From Polaribacter irgensii 23-P (GTDB taxonomy: Bacteria; Bacteroidota; Bacteroidia; Flavobacteriales; Flavobacteriaceae): 64,000 bases of DNA. The notes beneath the pieces are model-generated. The model was not told where the DNA came from and searched no databases. It saw nothing but the letters and a program-made list of their open reading frames with translations. The translations under genes were made by a program, and so were the position numbers. Below, piece by piece: positions 29,630-38,296 of this stretch (position 1 is its first letter; every line of letters begins with the position of its first letter). The stretch spans positions 1,120,640 through 1,184,639 of the forward strand of contig NZ_CH724148.1 of NCBI RefSeq assembly GCF_000153225.1. Direction: 5' to 3'.

Positions 29630-30469
29630 TTATTTTTTTTCTTCAGCAGACGCATTCGTATCTTCAGCCTTTGTTTCTTCAACTTTAGCTTCTTCTACTT
29701 TTGGAGTTTCAGCTTTTGGAGCTACTTCTTCCGTTTCTGGAGCAGCAACTTCTTTGGTGTCCTTCACTTTTTCTTTGTCCGCCTTTCTGTCTGATAAGCC
29801 TTCTGCAATCGCATCTGTAACAAAAGATAATACTTTGTCAATAGATTTAGAAGCATCATCATTTGCAGGAATTACATAGTCCACTTGTCTTGGGTCAGAG
29901 TTGGTATCAACCATGGCAAAAATTGGAATATTTAATTTCTGAGCTTCAGCTACTGCAATGTGTTCTTTTTTGATATCAACAATAAACAACGCACCAGGTA
30001 AACGAGTCATGTCGGAAATAGAACCTAAATTCTTTTCTAACTTTTCTCTTTGACGATTGATTTGTAGTTTTTCTCTTTTAGACAATGCATCAAAAGAACC
30101 ATCCGTCTTCATTCTATCAATTAAAGCCATTTTCTTAACAGCTTTTCTGATCGTAACAAAGTTTGTTAGCATTCCACCAGGCCATCTTTCTGTAATGTAT
30201 GGCATGTTGATTGCTTTTGCTTTTTCAGCAACGATGTCTTTTGCTTGTTTTTTAGTTGCAACAAATAAAATTTTACGTCCAGAATTTGCAATTTTATTTA
30301 AAGCTTCTGAAGTTTCTTCTATTTTTGCTGCAGTTTTATACAAATCAATGATGTGCACACCATTTCTTTCTGTATAAATGTACGGAGCCATGTTTGGGTT
30401 CCATTTTCTAGTAAGGTGTCCGAAATGTACACCGTTGTCCAATAATTCTTGAATGTTTACTTTTGCCAT
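29630..30469 (-). CDS. rpsB: 30S ribosomal protein uS2 with an acidic C-terminal extension
   Basis: Structural protein of the small subunit. The ATG at 30469 was chosen: it yields MAKVNIQELLDNGVHFGHLTRKWNP, the family start, whereas the longer open frame adds 11 non-conserved residues. Signatures include RNGVHIIDLYKT, FVATKKQAKDIV and WPGGMLTNFVTIRKAV. The 279 residues are longer than E. coli S2 (241) because of a tail of about 50 residues made almost only of Glu, Lys, Ala, Thr, Pro and Val, probably disordered. It precedes tsf. Confidence 0.96.
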   Translation of the reverse strand: MAKVNIQELLDNGVHFGHLTRKWNPNMAPYIYTERNGVHIIDLYKTAAKIEETSEALNKIANSGRKILFVATKKQAKDIVAEKAKAINMPYITERWPGGMLTNFVTIRKAVKKMALIDRMKTDGSFDALSKREKLQINRQREKLEKNLGSISDMTRLPGALFIVDIKKEHIAVAEAQKLNIPIFAMVDTNSDPRQVDYVIPANDDASKSIDKVLSFVTDAIAEGLSDRKADKEKVKDTKEVAAPETEEVAPKAETPKVEEAKVEETKAEDTNASAEEKK

Positions 30470-30621
30470 TTTAAATGTGTTTACGTTCTGTTTTGAAATC
30501 AATATACAAGTAGTCGTTTAAGAGTCGGGTATATTTAGATGCTAAACTGTTTACTATTAATTTTTTATAATAATAACAGTTCTCGATATAATAGAGCACA
30601 GCATTTAAGCTGCATGCTGTA

Positions 30622-31008
30622 TTAACGTTTCGAGAATTGGAATTTTTTACGTGCTTTCTTCTGACCAAATTTCTTACGTTCAACCATTCTAGGATCCCGT
30701 GTTAATAATCCTTCTGGTTTTAGGATAATTCGGTGATCAGCATCAATGTGAACAAGTGCTCTTGTGATTGCTAAACGAATTGCCTCTGCTTGACCAGTGA
30801 TTCCTCCTCCGTACACATTCACTTTGATATCATACGATTCTAAGTTTTCTGTTAACATCAAAGGCTGTTGCACTTTATACTGTAAAGTACCGGTGGTAAA
30901 GTAGCTTTTGTAATCTTTTTTATTTACAGTGATGTCACCTTTACCTTCTGTAAGATAAATACGAGCAACTGCTGTTTTTCTTCTACCTATTTTGTGAACT
31001 GTCTCCAT
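30622..31008 (-). CDS. rpsI: 30S ribosomal protein uS9
   Basis: Small-subunit protein whose C-terminal tail reaches the P-site tRNA. The 128 residues have IGRRKTAVARIYL, the GGGITGQAEAIRLAITRALV core and the basic C-terminal end KKFGQKKARKKFQFSKR, with Lys-Arg at the terminus as in all uS9. Its ATG shares the A of the rplM TAA stop (a one-base overlap), so the two are translationally coupled. Confidence 0.97.
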   Translation of the reverse strand: METVHKIGRRKTAVARIYLTEGKGDITVNKKDYKSYFTTGTLQYKVQQPLMLTENLESYDIKVNVYGGGITGQAEAIRLAITRALVHIDADHRIILKPEGLLTRDPRMVERKKFGQKKARKKFQFSKR

Positions 31009-31463
31009 TATATAAGATCGTTAAGGTTAATAGCTTTAGGTTCTTGACCTGCTTGTTTGTGCTCTGTTCCTGCATATACATACAAGTTTCTGAATAAAGC
31101 TGCTCCCAAAATATTTTTTGGCAACATTCCTTTTACTGCTTTTTCGACCAATCTTGTAGGATCCTTCTCAAACATTTCTGTTGCAGTTAATGATCTTTGT
31201 CCACCTGGATACCCCGTGTGACGGATGTAAGATTTCTCTTTCCATTTGTTTCCAGATAATACAATTTTTTCTGCGTTGATGACAACCACGTTGTCTCCAC
31301 AATCTACGTGAGGAGTAAAGTTTGGTTTGTACTTACCTCTAATTAGCTTCGCTATAATAGAAGAAAGACGACCCAACGTTTGCCCGTCCGCATCAACTAA
31401 AACCCACTCCTTGTTTACGGTAGCGCTGTTTGCTGATACTGTTTTGTAACTTAATGTGTTCAT
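31008..31463 (-). CDS. rplM: 50S ribosomal protein uL13
   Basis: Early-assembly protein of the large subunit. The ATG at 31463 was chosen; it gives MNTLSYKTVSANSATVNKEW, the Bacteroidota start, and the eight extra residues of the longer frame are not conserved. Signatures: LVDADGQTLGRLSSIIAKLIRGKYKPNFTPHVDCGD, VVINAEKIVLSG and GMLPKNILGAALFRNLYVYAG. It leads the four-gene rplM-rpsI-rpsB-tsf operon. Confidence 0.97.
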   Translation of the reverse strand: MNTLSYKTVSANSATVNKEWVLVDADGQTLGRLSSIIAKLIRGKYKPNFTPHVDCGDNVVVINAEKIVLSGNKWKEKSYIRHTGYPGGQRSLTATEMFEKDPTRLVEKAVKGMLPKNILGAALFRNLYVYAGTEHKQAGQEPKAINLNDLI

Positions 31464-31520
31464 AATTACACTTTTAGTTTTTGTCAATTAATAATAGTTA
31501 TTTTCCTTAAAAAAGGAGTG

Positions 31521-31551
31521 CAAATGTAATGCTATTTATTCGATTGACAAA
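31521..31551 (-). promoter_or_regulatory. Promoter of the rplM ribosomal operon
   Basis: On the minus strand, TTTG (31548-31551) is followed after 19 bases by TACATTTG (31521-31528), a perfect Bacteroidota promoter. The leader to the rplM ATG would be about 50 bases. Confidence 0.8.
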
Positions 31552-31587
31552 TTGTGTTTTGATTATTTTGCAGCAGTTACTGTGAAA

Positions 31588-31612
31588 CAAGAAAGACTGC
31601 TCTAAAGCAGCC
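31588..31612 (-). terminator. Terminator of the RND efflux operon
   Basis: On the minus strand GGCTGCT, loop TTAG and AGCAGTC pair with one G-U pair, followed by TTTCTTG. It lies about 50 bases after the stop of the outer-membrane factor gene and 36 bases before the ribosomal promoter. Confidence 0.6.
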
Positions 31613-31660
31613 TCTCTTAGAGAGTAGAAAAATAAAATCTACTTTACATAAATTATTTTT

Positions 31661-33112
31661 TTAACGCCATCCACCGCCTAAAGATTGATACAATTTGACA
31701 TTGGCGAGTAACTGGTCTCTCTTCGTTTCTATAATTTCTAATCTAGCGTCTAAAACCTCTCTTTGTGTTAACAAAACTTCGGTATATTCTGCTTTTGCAG
31801 ATTTGAAAAGTTGAATCGAAAGATCGATAGATTCTTTAAGAGCTTGCACTTGCTTTTCTTTTAATTCAAAGCTTTTCTGTAGGTTCTTAATATTAGAAAG
31901 TTGGTTCGAAACTTCCAAATAAGCAGTTAGTATGGTTTTTTCATACTCAAATACTGCTTGCAATTGTTTTGAATTGGCATTTTTATATGCCGCCTTTATG
32001 CCATTTCTGTTAATGAGAGGAGAAACAACATCACCAGCTAATGCATATAACAAGGATTCTGGAGTATTTTTTAGAAATGTTGTTTTAAACGCTTCTAAAC
32101 CCATGTTTGCCTTTATATCTATTGTTGGGTAAAAATTAGCTTTTGCTATTTTTACATTCAATTTTGAGGCAGACAATTCTAACTCTGCTCTTCTAATGTC
32201 TGGACGATTTTCTAATAATTGAAGAGGAATTCCAGCAGCTACCGAGTCAATCGCTTTTGTGATAAAATCATTAGAATTCCTCAGAACCGCTTGTGGATAC
32301 CTTCCTACAAGAAAGTTAATCTTATTTTCATTCTCTACAATTTTTTGGCGAACTTGGTACTTATTGCTTTGGTTCTTGAGAACTTCTGCTTCAAAACGCC
32401 TTACAGCAAGTTGTGTTGTTCTTGCTGCCTCTTTTTGAAGTTTCACCATTCTTAAAGCATTTTGTTGAATGCTTAAATTCTGGTCTATAATCTCTAGTTG
32501 ATTATCTAAAGTAATGAGTTCATAATAAACACTTGCTATCTCTGCAATTAATTGTGTTTTCATAAACTGAATTCCCTCAACAGACGCGAGATATTCTAGA
32601 ACAGCTGCTTTTTTACCATTTCGAAGTTTTTTCCAAATATCAATTTCCCAACTAGCAGAAAGTCCTCCAGTAAAGTTTTTTAAAGGTTCGGGAAATGCTC
32701 TGCCTTCGCGAATATTTAGATTTTTTTCTATAGCACCATTTCTGGTATATTCACCAACCTTTTCAACCTCTGCGCCTAGATAAATATTTACATAAGGTAC
32801 ATATTCTCCTTTTTTAGCCTGAATTTCATTTTGAGCAATGTTCATGTGTTGCAACATAATGTTCAACTCTTGGTTATTTGTAAGGGCAGTATGTATCAAC
32901 CCCTCTAAATTAGAATCCTTAAAGAAGTCTTTCCATTTAACCGTTACATCGTTTACCGTGTCTATTATTTGTCCTTTGTATTGCTCAGGTACTATTTTAC
33001 TTTCAGCTCTAATTATTGCTTTACCAGGAACGCACGAATATAAAATTGTCAGAATGCTAACAAAAAGAACAGAATATTTTCTCGTATTTAAAATTTTTAA
33101 AGACTTATTCAT
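31661..33112 (-). CDS. Outer-membrane efflux lipoprotein of the TolC/OprM (NodT) family
   Basis: Outer-membrane channel of the tripartite efflux pump encoded upstream. The N-terminus is a lipoprotein signal with a lipobox LTILYSC (Cys about residue 27). The 483 residues contain the two repeated OEP domains with long helices, for example LASVEGIQFMKTQLIAEIASVYYELITL, and the NRPDIRRAELELSASKLNVKIAKANFYPTI motif of NodT-type factors. Its start overlaps the stop of the pump gene by 8 bases, so the operon is translationally coupled. Confidence 0.92.
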   Translation of the reverse strand: MNKSLKILNTRKYSVLFVSILTILYSCVPGKAIIRAESKIVPEQYKGQIIDTVNDVTVKWKDFFKDSNLEGLIHTALTNNQELNIMLQHMNIAQNEIQAKKGEYVPYVNIYLGAEVEKVGEYTRNGAIEKNLNIREGRAFPEPLKNFTGGLSASWEIDIWKKLRNGKKAAVLEYLASVEGIQFMKTQLIAEIASVYYELITLDNQLEIIDQNLSIQQNALRMVKLQKEAARTTQLAVRRFEAEVLKNQSNKYQVRQKIVENENKINFLVGRYPQAVLRNSNDFITKAIDSVAAGIPLQLLENRPDIRRAELELSASKLNVKIAKANFYPTIDIKANMGLEAFKTTFLKNTPESLLYALAGDVVSPLINRNGIKAAYKNANSKQLQAVFEYEKTILTAYLEVSNQLSNIKNLQKSFELKEKQVQALKESIDLSIQLFKSAKAEYTEVLLTQREVLDARLEIIETKRDQLLANVKLYQSLGGGWR

Positions 33113-36100
33113 TTTTATTTTTTTTAATTAATTTTTTTAAAAGTCCTCTTAATTTGCTAATTTGTGTTGTATTTTCTGCTGACTGTTTTCCCGAGTTTTC
33201 AATACTTCGAATGAATTCTTCAGACAAAGGTTCGTGAGTTTCATCTTTAATAAGACTCTTTCCTTCTGCCATTTTTGCAAAAATGTAATACAAACCTGGG
33301 ATTATTAATACACCACCAAGAGTTCCGATAAGCATTCCTCCTAAAGAGGAACCGCCAATAGTTCTGTTTCCAATAGCACCGGCGCCTGTTGCCATGACCA
33401 AAGGAATTAAGCCTGCTATAAAAGCAAAAGAGGTCATTAATATTGGTCTAAATCTTGCTCTTGATCCTTCAATAGCTGCTTCTAAAACGGTAGCACCTTG
33501 CTTTTGTTTTTGAACTGACAATTCTACAATTAATACGGCATTTTTACCGAGCAGACCTACTAGCATAATTACTCCAATTTGTGCATATACATCGTTCGCT
33601 AATCCCATAACTTTTAATAAGAAAAACGATCCAAAGACACCTACAGGAAGTGATAGTATAACGGCAAAGGGTAAAAGAAAGCTTTCGTATTGTGCTGCCA
33701 AAACAAAATAAACAAAGATTAATACCACAATAAAGATATAGGTAGATTCATTACCTCTGCTTGCTTCGTCATAAGACAAACCCTCCCAAGCAATATCATA
33801 TCCTTTCGGTAATTCTTTAGCAGCAACCTCTTTAATGGCGTTTATGGCATCTCCACTGGTAAATCCAGGAGCAGGCAAACCTCTTATGGAAGCCGAATTA
33901 TAAAGGTTGTACCGCGTAATTTCATTAGGACCTAATTTCTTTTTAATAGTCATAAAAGCAGAGTAAGGCACCATTTCCCCTTCTTCATTTTTCACGAAAA
34001 GCTTTTTAAGATCAGAAGGTAAACGTCTGTATTCTGGTGCAGCTTGTGTGTACACTTTAAAGAATCTACCAAAACGAATAAATCCTTGTTCATAGGTACT
34101 ACCGATTAAAATGTTTAGGTTTTCCATTGCATTGCTTACAGTAACCCCTTTTTGCATTGCAATTTTAGTGTTTATTTTTAATTCATATTGTGGATAATTT
34201 GCCGAATAGAATGTGAACAACCCTGTTATTTCTTTGCGTTTAGACAAAGCATCCATAAACTCGTTATTGATGCTTTCAAAATGATGATAATCTGTTGAGT
34301 TGGTCTTGTCTAACAGACGCATTGCAAATCCTCCAGAAGATCCAAATCCAGGAACTGCAGGTGGTTCAAAATATTCTATAATAGCACCCAAGTCTTTTGT
34401 CTCTTTTTCAAGTTCTTCCATAATTTCATGCACGGAATGCTCTCGTTTTGACCAGGGTTTTAAGTTAATTAAACAGGTACCGGCATTCGAACCACGACCT
34501 TCTGTCATAATTTCATAACCAGCTAAGGAAGATACAGATTCTACTCCTTCAGTCTCTTCACAAATTTTTTGAAGTTTTTTTGCAACTTCATTCGTGCGTT
34601 CAAGTGTTGCTCCAGGAGGTGTCTGAATAATAGCATAAATCATTCCTTGATCCTCATTTGGAATGAATCCAGCGGGTAATACTTTATTTGTAAAATAAAT
34701 TCCTATACAGAAAGCAGCGAGTATTCCGAAAGTAACAATACGTCTTGCTACAATTTTATTAAGAATTACGACATATTTTCCTGTTAGCCTTTCAAAGCCT
34801 TTGTTAAACCAGAAAATAAATTTATCTATCGGTGATTTCTTCGCTTTTCCATGATTATTTTTAAGCAACATTGCGCACAAAACAGGGGTTAATGTTAAAG
34901 CAACAATTGCCGAAATAACAATAGAGCCTGCCATCGTTATTGAAAACTGGCGGTAGAAAACTCCAACAGGACCTGTCATAAAACAAATTGGAATAAATAC
35001 AGAAACCATGACTAAAGTAATCGCAATAATTGCGCCTCCAATTTCACCTAAAACTTCGTAGGATGCTTTGTAAGGCGTGAGTTTCTCTTCTTCCATTTTG
35101 ACATGCACCGCTTCTACCACTACGATCGCATTATCTACGACAATACCAATGGCTAAGACCAATGCAAAAAGTGTTATCAAGTTTATAGACAATCCAAATA
35201 ATTGCATTACAAAAAAGGCCCCAATTAACGAGACAGGTACCGCTATAATTGGAATTAATGTAGAACGCCAATCTCCTAAAAACAAGAATACCACAATAGC
35301 AACTAGAATAAATGCATCTCTTAGCGTGTGCAATACTTGCTCTATAGAAGCGTCTAAAAAGTTAGATACATCATAACTAATTTGAAAGTCAACATCGGGC
35401 GGTAAATCCACTTCTAATTCCGCTAATTTTGCTTTTACTTCTTTGATAACATCGCTTCCATTGGTCCCTAAAGTTTGTTTTAAAACGATAGAGGCGGAAG
35501 GTTTACCATCTAAATTAGAATAGATATCAAAAAACTCACTTCCTAATCGTACGTTTGCAATGTCTTTTAATTGAATAATTTCCCCTTTTTTATTGGCACG
35601 AATAATGATTTCTTCATACTGCTCTGGCTCGTTATACCTGTTTTCATAGGTTAAAACATACTCTAAAGATTGAGAAGTCATACCAGAACTTCGGCCGAGA
35701 CGTCCGGGTCTCGCAAGAATACTTTGTGCTTCCATTGCTTTTAAAACTTCTTCTGCAGAAATATTATACGCTCTCATTCTGTCTGGTTTTAGCCAAACTC
35801 TCATAGCATATTTTCTACTTCCTAGTATTTGAGCACTTGCGATTCCCTTGATGCGCTGTATTTCTGGAATAACTATAGTGTATGCATAGTTGTATAGAAA
35901 TTTTTCATCATTGTTTTTATCAGTGCTAGAAAGGTTTACATACATCAACATACTAGGTTGAACCGGTGTTATAATAACACCCTCTCTTTGTACTAATTCT
36001 GGCAGCAGTGGCAGCACTTGATCTACACGCGTTTTAACTCGAACTACAGCTTCATTCGGGTCTGTGCCTGGTTCAAAAATAACACGAATAGTTGCTTCAC

Positions 36101-36356
36101 CTGCACTGGTCGCATCTGAAGCGATGTAACGCATATCTTGTACGCCATTAATTGCTGTTTCTAGCGGAATGAGTGTTGAATTAACGAGTACTTCTGCACT
36201 AGAGCCTGGGTATGCTATAAAAATATTTACAGTAGTTGGTGCTATTTGTGGAAACTGAGATATAGGGAGTTGCTTTATGGCAAGTCCACCTATAAATAAG
36301 ATAATTACCGAAATGACAATAGCCAGAACGGGTCTTTTTATAAATTGTTTAAACAT
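33105..36356 (-). CDS. RND efflux pump inner-membrane transporter (AcrB/MexB, HAE1 family)
   Basis: Proton-driven drug or solute pump of 1083 residues. Signatures: N-terminal FIKRPVLAIVISVIILFIGGLAIKQLPISQFPQIAPTTV, the helix 4 proton relay ALVLAIGIVVDNAIVVVEAVH with both aspartates, the FGSSGGFAMRLLDK region, and LVGLLGKNAVLIVELS in helix 10-11. The tail of about 40 residues after FAKMAEGKSL is longer than in AcrB and is polar. The substrate cannot be read from sequence; HAE1 pumps typically export hydrophobic and amphiphilic compounds. Adaptor, pump and outer-membrane factor are in one operon with no regulator next to it. Confidence 0.95.
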   Translation of the reverse strand: MFKQFIKRPVLAIVISVIILFIGGLAIKQLPISQFPQIAPTTVNIFIAYPGSSAEVLVNSTLIPLETAINGVQDMRYIASDATSAGEATIRVIFEPGTDPNEAVVRVKTRVDQVLPLLPELVQREGVIITPVQPSMLMYVNLSSTDKNNDEKFLYNYAYTIVIPEIQRIKGIASAQILGSRKYAMRVWLKPDRMRAYNISAEEVLKAMEAQSILARPGRLGRSSGMTSQSLEYVLTYENRYNEPEQYEEIIIRANKKGEIIQLKDIANVRLGSEFFDIYSNLDGKPSASIVLKQTLGTNGSDVIKEVKAKLAELEVDLPPDVDFQISYDVSNFLDASIEQVLHTLRDAFILVAIVVFLFLGDWRSTLIPIIAVPVSLIGAFFVMQLFGLSINLITLFALVLAIGIVVDNAIVVVEAVHVKMEEEKLTPYKASYEVLGEIGGAIIAITLVMVSVFIPICFMTGPVGVFYRQFSITMAGSIVISAIVALTLTPVLCAMLLKNNHGKAKKSPIDKFIFWFNKGFERLTGKYVVILNKIVARRIVTFGILAAFCIGIYFTNKVLPAGFIPNEDQGMIYAIIQTPPGATLERTNEVAKKLQKICEETEGVESVSSLAGYEIMTEGRGSNAGTCLINLKPWSKREHSVHEIMEELEKETKDLGAIIEYFEPPAVPGFGSSGGFAMRLLDKTNSTDYHHFESINNEFMDALSKRKEITGLFTFYSANYPQYELKINTKIAMQKGVTVSNAMENLNILIGSTYEQGFIRFGRFFKVYTQAAPEYRRLPSDLKKLFVKNEEGEMVPYSAFMTIKKKLGPNEITRYNLYNSASIRGLPAPGFTSGDAINAIKEVAAKELPKGYDIAWEGLSYDEASRGNESTYIFIVVLIFVYFVLAAQYESFLLPFAVILSLPVGVFGSFFLLKVMGLANDVYAQIGVIMLVGLLGKNAVLIVELSVQKQKQGATVLEAAIEGSRARFRPILMTSFAFIAGLIPLVMATGAGAIGNRTIGGSSLGGMLIGTLGGVLIIPGLYYIFAKMAEGKSLIKDETHEPLSEEFIRSIENSGKQSAENTTQISKLRGLLKKLIKKNKNE

Positions 36357-36381
36357 GTCTTTTGTAGATTAAATTCTAAAA

Positions 36382-37464
36382 TTATTCAGCGTATAAGTCT
36401 AATTCAGACATCACTTTGGTTGGTTCTAAGAACTTGGTGCGTATTTTTTGGTTGTTTTTCACCATTCTAACACCTTCAAGTAAAATGGTATCATTTTCAG
36501 AAAGCCCTCTATCGATGATAAAAAGATTCGGTAATTCTGCAGCTACCTTTATTTCACGTTGCTTTGCAACATTGTTTTTATCAATTACAAAAACATAGGT
36601 TTTGTCTAAAATTTGAAAAGTTGCCTTTTGAGGAATTAAAATTGCATTCTTAAAAGGAACCGTCATTAATATACTTCCAGTTTCTCCGTGTCTTAAAATT
36701 TGATTAGGGTTTGGAAAGGTAGCTCTAAAAGCAATGTTACCAGTTTCACTGTTAAATTCACCTCCAATAGTTTCAACAATGCCGGTTTGATTAAAACGTT
36801 GGTTGTTAGCCATTAAAAGTTCTACTTTTTGTTTAGAATCTTTGCTAGCACTCGTGATATAATCTAAATATTCAGCTTCTGGAACGTTAAAATAGACCCA
36901 CATTTTACTGTTGTCCGATAATTTAGTTAGTAGTTCACCTTCACCTAAAAGACTTCCCTCCCGTACTTCAAGATGATCCATAATTCCATCAAAAGGAGCT
37001 TTAATTTGCGTGAAATTAAGATGGGTTTGTGCAAGTGTTACTGCTGCATTTACTTTGTCTAAATTTGCTTTTGCTAAAGCCAATTCGTTTTTAGAAACAA
37101 CATTACCGTCTGCTAAAAGTTGTGTATTCGCTAATTCTATTTCAGCAGTTCGAGATTCTGCTTTCGCTTTTTGTAATTCAGCTTGATAGATGTTGGGCAT
37201 TATTTGAAACATCGCTTGTCCCTTTTTTACATATTGCCCTTCGTCTACAGATATGTTTTCTAAATATCCTTTTTCTAGGGCTCTTAGTTCGATGTGTCTA
37301 ATAGCGTGTATTTGACTTACGTAATCTTTTGTAAGTGCGGTGTCTTTTTTTACTGGGTTGGTTACCTCAAAGGCAACAATTTCTTCTTTTTCTTCTTTCT
37401 TTGTTTGGCAACTTGTGTATATAAACAATACAGACAAGACAATGAAAATGCTTATTTTTTTCAT
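36382..37464 (-). CDS. RND efflux adaptor (membrane fusion protein, AcrA family), lipoprotein
   Basis: Periplasmic adaptor linking pump and outer-membrane channel. A lipoprotein signal MKKISIFIVLSVLFIYTSC (Cys19) anchors it in the membrane. The 360 residues have the biotinyl-lipoyl-like domain (RALEKGYLENISVDEGQYVKKGQAMFQI), an alpha-hairpin (residues about 95-150), and LNFTQIKAPFDGIMDHLEVREGSLL, a family signature. First gene of the pump operon; 25 bases separate it from the pump. Confidence 0.94.
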   Translation of the reverse strand: MKKISIFIVLSVLFIYTSCQTKKEEKEEIVAFEVTNPVKKDTALTKDYVSQIHAIRHIELRALEKGYLENISVDEGQYVKKGQAMFQIMPNIYQAELQKAKAESRTAEIELANTQLLADGNVVSKNELALAKANLDKVNAAVTLAQTHLNFTQIKAPFDGIMDHLEVREGSLLGEGELLTKLSDNSKMWVYFNVPEAEYLDYITSASKDSKQKVELLMANNQRFNQTGIVETIGGEFNSETGNIAFRATFPNPNQILRHGETGSILMTVPFKNAILIPQKATFQILDKTYVFVIDKNNVAKQREIKVAAELPNLFIIDRGLSENDTILLEGVRMVKNNQKIRTKFLEPTKVMSELDLYAE

Positions 37465-37606
37465 AGTAGTACTATCTTAAAAAAAATTAATTTTATAAAT
37501 TGATTGGTGTTGAAAACAGGTATAAATATGTGTTCTGTTTTTTTTCTAATGGAAGTGTGGATGCAATTAAATTAGGCCGTAAAAAGCCTATTTAATTGGT
37601 AAAAAA

Positions 37607-38020
37607 TCAAATTATAAAAACCTGATACTTCGCGTGTAGTCTGAAGGGTTTTTGGCGAGTATAAGAATAGTGCGCAAAAGAATTTACGTACTTTTTTTGA
37701 GAAGTTTTATTTGAAATATGGATGTAAAAAACAGCTAATAAATGATCTGAAAAATTACGAACTTTATCTTTATTTGATACTCTTTCTTCATTTTCTTCTA
37801 GGTCTTTTAGATCAATAAACCTGACAGAAAGTGCGTTTCTGTGCGCGTTATCAAGAGGAGAAAAAAATGAATTTAAATTTTGATATGGTTTACTTAATGT
37901 AGTTTTAATACCAGTTTCTGAAAGTTTGCTAATCTTGCTTTTTTGTAAGGTGTCAATATGTGAAATATTCCACACACATAAAAAACCTGACAAAACTAAA
38001 TATTTTAAAACTTTATTCAT
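37607..38020 (-). CDS. Small protein with N-terminal hydrophobic segment, unknown function
   Basis: A 137-residue protein that I do not recognise. It starts with a short hydrophobic stretch (VLKYLVLSGFLCVWNIS) that could be a weak signal peptide or anchor. The rest is basic and polar; there are acidic residues in the middle (DLKDLEENEERVSNKDK) and an aromatic, basic C-terminal part (HYSYTRQKPFRLHAKYQ). It stands on its own 142 bases upstream of the efflux operon. It may be a small secreted or membrane-tethered protein. Confidence 0.5.
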   Translation of the reverse strand: MNKVLKYLVLSGFLCVWNISHIDTLQKSKISKLSETGIKTTLSKPYQNLNSFFSPLDNAHRNALSVRFIDLKDLEENEERVSNKDKVRNFSDHLLAVFYIHISNKTSQKKYVNSFAHYSYTRQKPFRLHAKYQVFII

Positions 38021-38296
38021 GCCTTCAGTAAAATTGGAGCAATTAAATGAGACAACTGCAGTGTTTTAGATAACACAAAATGCAATTACTTTTAAAAGAG
38101 GTTTAAAGGTAATACTATTTATTTTTTTCTAAATAATGTTTTAGGATATTTTTTAAGCTTTTTTTCGGTTAAAATTCGCGTTTTAAAATTAACACAACCT
38201 TATGAAAACCTTAAGAAAATAGAAAGTTACTTTTGTGATTATGTGTTGCCACTACTACAAAATAATTTTCACTAGATTAATTCAACCCCAAAAGCG

